In this document: in pieces, positions 1-6,500 of the stretch | How the letters are laid out: every line of letters starts with the position of its first letter | How positions within the stretch are numbered: the stretch's first letter is position 1 | DNA from: M3007 sp035299505 | GTDB taxonomy: Bacteria > Bacteroidota > Bacteroidia > Chitinophagales > Saprospiraceae | DNA length: 17,000 nt | Direction: 5' to 3' | NCBI GenBank assembly: GCA_035299505.1 | Contig: DATGWL010000205.1 | Location: 1 to 17,000, forward strand | The notes under the pieces: generated by a model | Told to the model about the DNA's origin: nothing | What the model saw: only the letters and a program-made list of their open reading frames with translations | The model's database searches: none | Program-made: the position numbers and the translations under genes

Positions 1-210
1 TGAGGGGTTTGAGAGGTTTGAGGGGTTTGATGTGTAGGTCGCTGAGCTTGGTTTAAGCTTGGTACCTAAATGGAAAAGCGGTGAATATCATTTTGATGAT
101 ACGCTTTCACATGGGCGGAAAGATCCGCCGGCACATCAAACTCTTCAAACCCTTCAAACTCTTCAAACTCTTCAAACTTCCGGCGGCTGAACCCGCCGGT
201 ACATCAAACC
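1..210. repeat. Inverted arms of a 9-bp periodic repeat
   Basis: Positions 1-34 read as 9-bp units of the type GAGGGGTTT/GAGAGGTTT ending in GATGTG. Positions 131-179 carry the reverse complement as five consecutive 9-bp units (ATCAAACTC, TTCAAACCC, TTCAAACTC twice, TTCAAACTT). The two arms could pair across about 97 nt. A 17-bp direct repeat, CCGCCGG(C/T)ACATCAAAC, occurs at 125-141 and 193-209. A perfect 7-bp stem, CCGGCGG/CCGCCGG, lies at 180-186/193-199 with a 6-nt loop. No coding sequence was found here. Simple units of this TTCAAACYC type are my recollection from Bacteroidota intergenic DNA; a function is unknown. Confidence 0.75.
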
Positions 211-238
211 GCATAATCTAAAAAGAGCAACTTTCGCT

Positions 239-280
239 AGCTCCATTCCGGGTAAAACCGGGATGGGGCTTTTTGTTTTT
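239..280 (+). terminator. Strong rho-independent terminator
   Basis: The left arm 239-251 pairs with 258-270 over 13 bp, two of them G-T wobbles, around the 6-nt loop GTAAAA. A T-rich tract (TTTTTGTTTTT) follows at once. It points rightward, so it would end a transcript that begins left of the window, or one arising from the repeat region at 1-210. No gene is visible between 1 and 238. Confidence 0.8.
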
Positions 281-424
281 GGGAATGAAATTTAACCCTG
301 GCGTGAAAAAAGGGAGCTTGTATTGTTTTTTAAATAATTGATTATCAATTTTTTAAATGTAATTAATTTGTTTTTTTCATACCCTTTGTATGTAAAAATA
401 TAAGGCATTTTGTCTGGGATTGAA
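281..424 (+). other. AT-rich spacer with short palindrome
   Basis: No gene is seen. The stretch is very AT-rich and contains a perfect palindrome, AATTGAT-T-ATCAATT (336-350), a possible operator half-site pair. It also has AATTAATTTGTTTTTT at 361-376. An almost identical AATTAGTTTGTTTTTT occurs at 2971-2986, upstream of the second micro-ORF, so this may be part of a shared promoter region. The AT richness makes chance matches likely, so the regulatory reading is tentative. Confidence 0.35.
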
Positions 425-469
425 AAATACCACACCTGCATTTTTGCTTTGTAATCCCTGTTGTTAATC
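425..469 (+). promoter_or_regulatory. Conserved leader block of micro-ORF A
   Basis: AAATACC (425-431), ATTTTTGC (440-447), TGTAATCC (450-457) and GTTAATC (463-469) occur in this order upstream of the ATG at 489. The same blocks in the same order stand upstream of the second micro-ORF at 3094-3128, with the same 2-nt gap between ATTTTGC and TGTAATCC. In both places the TAA inside GTTAA(T/C)C is an in-frame stop that closes the ORF upstream. Whether the block is a promoter, an RNA leader or simply residual homology cannot be told from two copies. Confidence 0.5.
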
Positions 470-488
470 TTCCTACTACAAACGCAAC

Positions 489-593
489 ATGAAATCCTCT
501 GTTACTCAGTACTCCTGGATATTGAAACAATCCATCCGAACAAATCTTGATGTAAGCAAAGATGTTATAGTTGTTGATATCGTTGGCGTCTGA
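489..593 (+). CDS. Micro-ORF A, 34-residue peptide of unknown function
   Basis: A 34-codon reading frame starts at the only ATG after an in-frame TAA (465-467) and stops at TGA 591-593. It begins MKSSVTQYSW and ends KDVIVVDIVGV. A second micro-ORF at 3145-3243 ends KEVIIVDIVGV. Across the last 11 codons plus stop, the nucleotide differences are four synonymous changes, two conservative ones (D/E and V/I) and a stop-to-stop change (TGA versus TAG), the pattern expected of selected coding sequence. The N-terminal two thirds are unrelated. There is no signal peptide, no transmembrane segment and no cysteine. It lies between terminators at 239-280 and 886-927, so it may be its own transcription unit. 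No family is recognised. Options include a signalling or modified peptide, a leader peptide, or a degraded relic of a larger protein; the tail loosely resembles the V-x-V-x-D-x-x-G strand of T9SS sorting domains. Confidence 0.45.
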   Translation: MKSSVTQYSWILKQSIRTNLDVSKDVIVVDIVGV

Positions 594-668
594 CCAATGC
601 CCCGGGAAAGTCAGCAATGTTGGATCTTGATCGGCAGTTGTAAACTCAGTACAGGTAAGTTCACTACT

Positions 669-834
669 CTAGAGTGTGTCTGATAAGCCCTCACCGGGCT
701 GAAAACGCATCTTTTGGAACCTGATAAAGTCTTTTTTTCGAGCAATAGGGCACTGTTCCACTCAAAAAACGACTTCCCCGGAACCCCAAATCTGCTATTT
801 TCATCTTCGGTAGGGTTTTTCAGGCATACTCTAG
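669..834. mobile_element. 158-bp MITE-like element flanked by CTAG duplication
   Basis: The element spans 673-830 and is flanked by direct CTAG copies at 669-672 and 831-834. The left end begins AGTGTGTCTGATAAGCCCT and the right end, read inward on the minus strand, AGTATGCCTGAAAAACCCT. These match at 15 of 19 positions, and ACCG follows on both sides after a 1-nt gap. Short length, imperfect terminal inverted repeats and a target duplication are the hallmarks of a MITE or an internally deleted insertion sequence. CTAG-like targets are known for some IS5-family groups, but the parent family cannot be assigned from the ends alone. It sits in the probable 3' untranslated region of micro-ORF A. 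Confidence 0.75.
691..804 (-). pseudogene. 38-codon residual ORF inside the MITE, possible transposase remnant
   Basis: On the minus strand an ATG at 804, just inside the right terminal repeat, opens a frame beginning MKIADLGFRG. It runs without interruption to a TGA (691-693) in the left end. It encodes 37 basic residues (K/R-rich) and covers nearly the whole element. This layout is what an insertion sequence with a large in-frame internal deletion of its transposase gene would leave: the first codons joined to the last. I do not recognise a specific transposase family in the residues. Confidence 0.35.
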
Positions 835-873
835 TGGTGAACCAATTTAAGAACTAAGTAGGTTTACCACTAG
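831..873. repeat. 13-bp inverted repeat abutting the MITE
   Basis: CTAGTGGTGAACC (831-843) and GGTTTACCACTAG (861-873) are inverted copies with one G-T wobble and a 17-nt loop. The outer CTAG of the left arm is the right-hand target duplication of the adjacent element. Removing the element and one CTAG restores an intact hairpin, so the element seems to have inserted at the hairpin base. Confidence 0.7.
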
Positions 874-885
874 GCAACGTGAAAT

Positions 886-927
886 ACGCCTCCGTCATGT
901 TTTGTAACATCGACGGGGGCGTTTTTA
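886..927 (+). terminator. Strong rho-independent terminator
   Basis: ACGCCTCCGTC (886-896) pairs with GACGGGGGCGT (912-922), 11 bp with one wobble. The stem is extended by ATGTT/AACAT (897-901/906-910), with one bulged C at 911 and loop TTGT. TTTTT (922-926) follows. It is oriented rightward and would end the transcript of micro-ORF A, whose 3' region is interrupted by the MITE-like element. Confidence 0.8.
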
Positions 928-1290
928 TTCTAAGGAAAATTTAATTTGTGATAAAAATATTTGAAATTATATTGTTATTTATTTTTTAAGACTCTTTTTA
1001 TTTGTTTTTACTTATTTAGGTTTATGTATTAAATTTGGTTTTTTTTGCTTTATTAAAAAGTAGTATTACTTTTGTTTTGCTTGTGTCATATTTCAAAATT
1101 ATTTTTTAATCCAGTCCATACACCTTGTTTGGGGTAATGGTCTTCAGATCCACTATCAGTTTTGGCAATAACCCGCATTGCGGCGATTTGCCAGCTAATC
1201 CACTTACTGACATACAAATGCACTTTGGACCTGCATTGGTTGCATACTTGCAGGCTCCCTGTTTTTGTATTACACTGTAAAAAACACGTT
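928..1290 (+). other. Intergenic region, AT-rich then mixed
   Basis: Positions 928-1100 are strongly AT-rich and contain TAAATTTG (1030-1037), a match to the Bacteroidota -7 box TAnnTTTG. A TTTG at 1001-1004 is too far upstream (25 nt) to be a normal -33 partner, so a promoter here is only weakly supported. Positions 1100-1290 have ordinary composition. They contain a 47-codon frame starting at ATG 1137 and ending at TAA 1278-1280, 10 nt before the next gene; nothing beyond openness supports it. Confidence 0.3.
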
Positions 1291-2841
1291 ATGCAAAGTC
1301 TTATAGAGTTAATTAAGGCTGTCAATGTAGACAAGCTAAAAGCAAATGGCCATTGGAATTCCATATTAGAGCCAGGTTCTTTAATGGATAAATTATATAA
1401 TGCCATCCATGAAGGCAAGGTGAAAAACAATAAGGAGGCTGCGGCTTTGATATATCCCGGACAGAAAGGAGGGGCAAAGCTTTCCAATCTGATTGACAGG
1501 TTAAAAGAAAGGCTTGAGAGTGTAATGTTTTTATTGGATTTTCATGCCTCTTTAAACCAGTCAGATCGGCAAAAAGCTTATTTTGAGTGTCAACGCAAAT
1601 GGTCGATTGCTATGACCTTGATGACCAAAAACGTCAGATTGGCAGGAATTGAGGTGTTGGAATGGGTGCATAAGCAATCGATGTTTTATGAATTTACAGA
1701 TTTGACCTTATCCACATTGTCTATCCTTCGATTACATTATGGAACAACACAAAACGCTCCGGGCGTTTACCGTAAATACAGAGATGAGTATCAGGAATAT
1801 CAGGAAATATTTAACCTGGAAAATGAAGTAGAGGATAGGTATACAGAACTGGTTAGCATCTATTCCAGCGGAAAGGTGTCTAAGGAAAACTTTGTGCAAT
1901 TGGCAGAAGAGTCTTATTCTCGTATTGCACCATATCTCAAACGATACGATTCATTCAAATTGCACCTAAGTGGAAGACTGATGCAATTGATGTTGTACAG
2001 TAATAAGACTGACTATCGTTCTACTATTAAAATATGCAAGGAAGCCATAGCGTATTTTCAATCAAAACCATTTGTGAGTTATCTGCCCCTGCAAACCTTC
2101 TCCTATCAAATGATGGTATGTTACCTCAAATTAGGCGAGTTTGACAATGGCAACAGGATTATTCAGGAATATCAGGATTATTTTGAAGAAAAGTCGTATA
2201 ACTGGTATAAAATGAGGGAAATTTATTTCCTGCTGGCTATGCATACTCGGCATTACAATGAAGCCTTTAAAATTTGTGAAGAAACCATGAATGTATTGAA
2301 AACCGGAGGACAACCCGAACCGATTGTTGAAATTTGGAAAATTTACAACGCATACACGTATTATCTTATTCATATTGGCCTGATACAGCCTATTGATTTA
2401 AAAACTGCCGGGTTCAGGATGTCTAAATTCCTGAATGAAACCCCCATGTATTCCAAAGACAAGCAAGGGATGAATGTCCCAATAATCATTATTCATATAC
2501 TCTTTTCTATTGCCAATCCCAGAATGTATCATGCCCTGGATCAATTTGAGGCTATAGAAAAATACTGTAACCGCTATTTAAGAAAAAGCGAATTGCTCAG
2601 GTCTAACTATTTTATCAAAGCGCTATTACAGATTCCAGTGAATTCTGTTATGCGGGAGTCTGCTATTAAAAAGACCCGGAAATATCTGGATTTGCTCAAA
2701 AATCAGCCAGTTGGACTACCGAATCAGCGGGCTGATCTGGAAGTAATTCCATACGAACATCTCTGGGAAATGGTTATTGAATCACTGAAATCTCCACTGA
2801 GGCGACAGGTGCCTCAAATAAACCTGAAGTCAGCGGCTTGA
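1291..2841 (+). CDS. Helical TPR-like cytosolic protein of unknown function
   Basis: The protein is 516 residues from ATG 1291 (MQSLIELIKAVN). The frame stays open upstream to a TTG near 1162, but those 43 codons are Cys/His-rich and unlike the rest, so the ATG is preferred. There is no signal peptide or membrane segment, so it is probably cytosolic. Residues 1-80 contain a charged helical region with the motif EAAALIYPGQKGG, which looks like a separate helical N-terminal domain. Residues of about 195-350 read as paired amphipathic helices, for example MMVCYLKLGEFDNG near residue 275, in the style of TPR repeats with weak consensus. The C-terminus is basic (KSPLRRQVPQINLK). No catalytic motif is visible. 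I recall similar unassigned helical proteins from Saprospiria-type genomes but cannot name a family. It stands alone between terminators. Its position between two related micro-ORFs invites the idea of a peptide-binding TPR protein, but nothing proves this. Confidence 0.88.
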   Translation: MQSLIELIKAVNVDKLKANGHWNSILEPGSLMDKLYNAIHEGKVKNNKEAAALIYPGQKGGAKLSNLIDRLKERLESVMFLLDFHASLNQSDRQKAYFECQRKWSIAMTLMTKNVRLAGIEVLEWVHKQSMFYEFTDLTLSTLSILRLHYGTTQNAPGVYRKYRDEYQEYQEIFNLENEVEDRYTELVSIYSSGKVSKENFVQLAEESYSRIAPYLKRYDSFKLHLSGRLMQLMLYSNKTDYRSTIKICKEAIAYFQSKPFVSYLPLQTFSYQMMVCYLKLGEFDNGNRIIQEYQDYFEEKSYNWYKMREIYFLLAMHTRHYNEAFKICEETMNVLKTGGQPEPIVEIWKIYNAYTYYLIHIGLIQPIDLKTAGFRMSKFLNETPMYSKDKQGMNVPIIIIHILFSIANPRMYHALDQFEAIEKYCNRYLRKSELLRSNYFIKALLQIPVNSVMRESAIKKTRKYLDLLKNQPVGLPNQRADLEVIPYEHLWEMVIESLKSPLRRQVPQINLKSAA

Positions 2842-2856
2842 TTATAGCTTGCTACC

Positions 2857-2877
2857 ATCCTCCTTACAGGATTTTTT
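2857..2877 (+). terminator. Weak hairpin with T6 tract after the helical protein gene
   Basis: ATCCT (2857-2861) pairs with AGGAT (2868-2872) around a 6-nt loop, and a run of six T follows (2872-2877). The stem is short. It lies 15 nt after the stop codon of the gene ending at 2841 and may act together with the larger hairpin just downstream. Confidence 0.4.
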
Positions 2878-2881
2878 GGTA

Positions 2882-2921
2882 ACTGCGTCAAGTGCCAACG
2901 GCGTTTGACGCAGTCCACTTT
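2882..2921 (+). terminator. 14-bp hairpin, probable terminator
   Basis: ACTGCGTCAA (2882-2891) and TTGACGCAGT (2905-2914) are perfect inverted copies. Pairing extends inward (2892-2895 with 2901-2904, two wobbles) to a 5-nt loop, CAACG. The following T run is short (TTTT at 2919-2922). Its place 41 nt past the stop at 2841 suggests transcript end or 3' stabilisation. Confidence 0.55.
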
Positions 2922-3093
2922 TGGGCATTTATACCATGAATGAAATAAAAGCCAGGCTTTCTTTCAGGTGAATTAGTTTGTTTTTTAATGATTTTATATT
3001 CTTGAAAATCAATTATTTACAAAGTTGAAATTTGATGTTCTATTTATTTCACTTAGTGAAAATCCCTGTTTGTTTGTCCAGTAAACACCATGT

Positions 3094-3128
3094 AAATACC
3101 CTCAATTTTGCGCTGTAATCCGTTAACC
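3094..3128 (+). promoter_or_regulatory. Conserved leader block of micro-ORF B
   Basis: AAATACC (3094-3100), ATTTTGC (3105-3111), TGTAATCC (3114-3121) and GTTAACC (3122-3128) repeat the block order seen at 425-469. The in-frame TAA at 3124-3126 again closes the frame upstream. The ATG follows 23 nt after TGTAATCC, against 31 nt in the first copy. Confidence 0.5.
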
Positions 3129-3144
3129 AACCCAAGTCCACGTC

Positions 3145-3243
3145 ATGAAAAGAGCTTTCACATACAGCCTTCCAAACCCCGTCCATTGCCCTGTTTTAAC
3201 CTGGCAAAAAGAGGTTATAATTGTTGACATAGTTGGGGTTTAG
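3145..3243 (+). CDS. Micro-ORF B, 32-residue peptide of unknown function
   Basis: The frame starts at the sole ATG (MKRAFTYSLP) after the in-frame TAA at 3124-3126 and ends at TAG 3241-3243. Its C-terminal 11 residues, KEVIIVDIVGV, match KDVIVVDIVGV of micro-ORF A, and both peptides stop right after GV. Differences in that stretch are mostly synonymous, with different but functional stop codons, which favours translation over a chance DNA repeat. The N-terminal part (with NPVHCP and LTW) is not shared. No Shine-Dalgarno sequence is evident, as is common in Bacteroidota. The role is unknown; short length and a conserved acidic-hydrophobic tail would fit a signalling or modified peptide, but degraded remnants of a larger duplicated gene are not excluded. 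Confidence 0.45.
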   Translation: MKRAFTYSLPNPVHCPVLTWQKEVIIVDIVGV

Positions 3244-3253
3244 AACATGGCAT

Positions 3254-3279
3254 TGGGAGCGTAAAAATAATTGCTCCCA
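3254..3279 (+). other. Perfect 7-bp hairpin after micro-ORF B
   Basis: TGGGAGC (3254-3260) pairs with GCTCCCA (3273-3279) around a 12-nt AT-rich loop, starting 10 nt past the stop of micro-ORF B. No T tract follows, so it is not a classical terminator; it could stabilise the 3' end. Confidence 0.4.
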
Positions 3280-3572
3280 TTCCTCCAATCCTCCCGGCCC
3301 GGATGCTCCCGGCCAAGTAATCCTCCTCCCGGAATATTGGTAAATCCATTTGAGTGGGTATTTGGTCATGGCTATTCTATGCCAAATACAATACCTCTGC
3401 GCCATGAGTGCCTGGTTGGAACACTTGCTGTTTCATCCATTGGCTATGATATGCTGCTCCAACAGAAAACAACAAGATGTAATTATTCCGGTACGCTTCA
3501 TTGATCCCGCAACTCAGCTATCCTATGAGAAAATTAATGATCCATTCTTATGTGTCTGATGTCCTGATAATA
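3280..3572 (+). other. Untranslated leader or spacer before giant gene 1
   Basis: No gene is supported. The left part is pyrimidine-rich and has CTCCCGG three times (3291, 3306, 3326), the first two inside a 9-bp direct repeat CTCCCGGCC. Short open frames across 3271-3559 begin at TTG, overlap each other and lack any protein character. The promoter of the giant-gene array probably lies in or before this stretch, but no convincing TAnnTTTG box was seen. Confidence 0.3.
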
Positions 3573-6500
3573 ATGATGTATTTATCAGAGCTTCTGCCGT
3601 TCAGCAGAACATACCGGACTGTTGTTTGCCGAATAAACCGGCTTCTATTGGCATTCATTTGTTTGGGCGCTATAACACAAATTCAGGCTGCCGAAACAGG
3701 TTTTGCACCCGGAGATTGTAATGATCCAATGGTTGAAAAAGGGATTGTAATAGATGATATATCCGGTACTTGTTTGTTGTGCGGCAATGGCGACATAGAA
3801 GATCTGATAGATGGCGACCTGAGTAATTCCACCAGTTTTACTGCTCCGCTGACGGTTTTGGCGCCGGTACAAGTGGTAAGCATCAAGGATGTAGAAAAGG
3901 TTTATGCCTCCGGCAACAGGGTAGGGTATGTTATTGAACCGGTTGGCGGTATTCTGGATGTTACAGTATTGGGTGGCTTCCAGATCCGGACCTTTAAAAA
4001 TGGCAATCTCCGCGAAACAGTTACAGGCGCAGCTCTTAAAGTACAGGAACAAGGCGATTTGCGCAGGATTAGTTTTGTTACCACCCTGGATTATGACGAA
4101 GTGGAGCTCCGGTTGGTATCGGTACTAGGGGTACTTACCTCGGTTAGGGTGTATTATGCCTACAGCGAGCCTGCCAACGGCTGCGATTACCTCTGTATCA
4201 ACGCACTCGTTCCGCCTAATTATAGTTCCGAAATAAATGATCCTCCAACAGGTATTTTCGGCATTTGTTTGTTCTGCGACCTGGATAATGAAGACAATGT
4301 AGTGGATGCCGATACGACCAACTTTGCGCATATTGATCTTCCCATAGGCGTAGGCGGTAATGCGGTAATTGCCGTTGATATCAATGAAAATGTGCCGGCA
4401 AACTATGATGTAGGTTTTGCTGTAAGACAGGGGTCCGGGTTGCTCAATCTGACCCTGCTGGGTGCCATTACCATTTCCACTTATAAGGCTGGCATGTTGA
4501 AGGAATCAGTTGTGGCCACCAGCGCCCTGGCGGACGTAACCTTACTGGGAGCCACAGATATTAACCTGATCCGTTTCAAGGCTACACAGGAGTTTGATGA
4601 AGTTCGCATCAGGGTAAGCGGGGTCTCTTTGCTGGTGGACATGGATGTGTTTTATGCTTTTGTACGGCCGGACGATGATAATGATGGCTTTACCAATTGC
4701 GTAGACCGCTGCGACGGAGATCCGGATTTCCTGGATGCCGACGGCGATGCTACCCCGGATGCCTGCGATGATCCGGTTTGCACCCTCAATGCAGGCCTGG
4801 ATCTGAGTGCTTGTCCGCCGGCAACGACTGCCCAATTGCCTGCTGCTTCCATGGGCCAAACCTGGAGTGCGTTATCCGTAAACCCGGCTGCTGCTACGGT
4901 GAGTAATGCCGGTCTGGTATCTGGCATGAGTGCAGAAGGTGTGTATGGTTTTGTGCTTACAGAAGGCTCCTGTACAGATACCGTCTACATCAGCCGCTTT
5001 GAATCAACCCTGGATGCTTCCTGCAATAATCCGATTACCGGACCAAAAGTGATTGTCACTGATCCCGGTGGTCCTGATTGTTTGTTGTGTGTAGGGGCAG
5101 AGGTGGTGGTTGACGGGGTACTCTCGGGCAGCGTATCACTCAATGTATCCCTGCCAATTCTTTCCGCTACTACCCTGATTGCAGTGAAAGATACCTCCCA
5201 GATTTACCCTGCAGGCAGACGTACGGGCTTTGTGGTGCAAACGGAAGGAGGCTTATTGGATGCTACTGTATTGGGGAACCTGGAGATCAGAACCTACCTG
5301 AACGGGGTATTGCAGGAAACAGCAACCGTTTCTGGTAATGTGCTCACTGCCAATGCATTAACCGGTGATGGCGCTTTGCAACGTCTCAGTTTTGTAACTA
5401 CTTTGCCTTTTAATGAAGTGGAATTGGTAGCCACCAGCACCCTGAGTTTGCTTACCGCGTTTCGGGTATACTATGCGTTTGAAGAACCGGCAACCGGATG
5501 TCCCAACAGTGGGGAAGAATGCATAGAAGACTTGCTTACAGGCAATATGACCTATTGCAGCGAACTAGACTATGATCGAACCGGGATAGTGGGCATTGCC
5601 TGTGTGGGTTGTGCATTGACAGACCTTGGAAATCTCCTCGATGTAAATACCGCCAATTACGCTACCATACAATTAACGGTAGGGGTAGGAGCCGCTGCAC
5701 AGATTGCTGTTAAAACCCGACAAACCATTCCAGCAGGTTACACAGCAGGTTTCGTAATATCTGGTCCGCCCAACCTGCTGGATGCCACCGTGCTGGGCGG
5801 AATCAGGGTTACCACGTATCTGAATGGGGTTGAACAGGAATCCGAACTGGGATCTGGTGGCCTGCTTAGAGCCCAGGTGCTGAGCGCCAGCTCTGGCCGT
5901 AGCCTGGTTAGATTTGTTACTTCCGAAGATTTTGATGAAGTCCAGTTGAAAGTTGAAGGACTTGTTTCTGCTCTGGGTACCGTTTATGTTTATCGTGGGT
6001 TTGTACGCAGGGATTCTGATGGCGACGGCGCCCCGGATTGTGCAGACAAATGTTGCAGTGGTGATGATCTGCTGGATGCCAATGGCGATGGCGTACCTGA
6101 TGCCTGCGATCCGCTGCCCATTGCCCTGAATGATACCGAAACTACGAATGAAGACACCCCTGTGGATGTGTTGGTGTTGGCCAACGATGATTTTGGCGGA
6201 AATGGTGCGGGCACACCCTCTGTAGAGGTAGTTACAGCACCCACACATGGTTCTGCTGTAGTGAACAACAACGGCACACCCGGCATTTTAACTGACGATT
6301 ACATAGTTTACACACCTTCAGCCGACTATACCGGAGCTGATCAGTTTACTTACCGGATTTGTGATGCGAGCAATGATTGTGATACGGCCACAGTAAACAT
6401 CACGGTAGATCCGGTAAACGATGCGCCATCTGCTGCAGATACAACCGCAACAACCCCGGAAGATACACCGGTAAATATTTGTGCCAATATCTCAGACGTA

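Noticed and set aside
125..179. Possible CRISPR array from the regular 9-bp units
   Set aside because: The units are directly adjacent with no unique spacers and are far too short for CRISPR repeats.
363..617. Minus-strand frame of 84 codons
   Set aside because: It is antisense to micro-ORF A and its leader; the substitution pattern between the two micro-ORFs supports the plus strand.
1137..1280. 47-codon plus-strand frame ending 10 nt before ATG 1291
   Set aside because: Close spacing could suggest coupling, but there is no paralogue in the window, no family resemblance and no ribosome binding site.
1086..1487. Minus-strand frame of 133 codons with C-x2-C near the middle
   Set aside because: The N-terminal half is antisense to the start of the helical protein gene, and there is no promoter or family resemblance; kept only as a remote possibility for 1086-1290.
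3271..3559. Overlapping short plus-strand frames before giant gene 1
   Set aside because: They start at TTG, overlap one another in different frames and show no conserved motif.
5673..6248. Minus-strand open frame of 191 codons
   Set aside because: Antisense to giant gene 1 over module B2 and the type 3-like calcium segment; composition is a mirror of the sense repeats.
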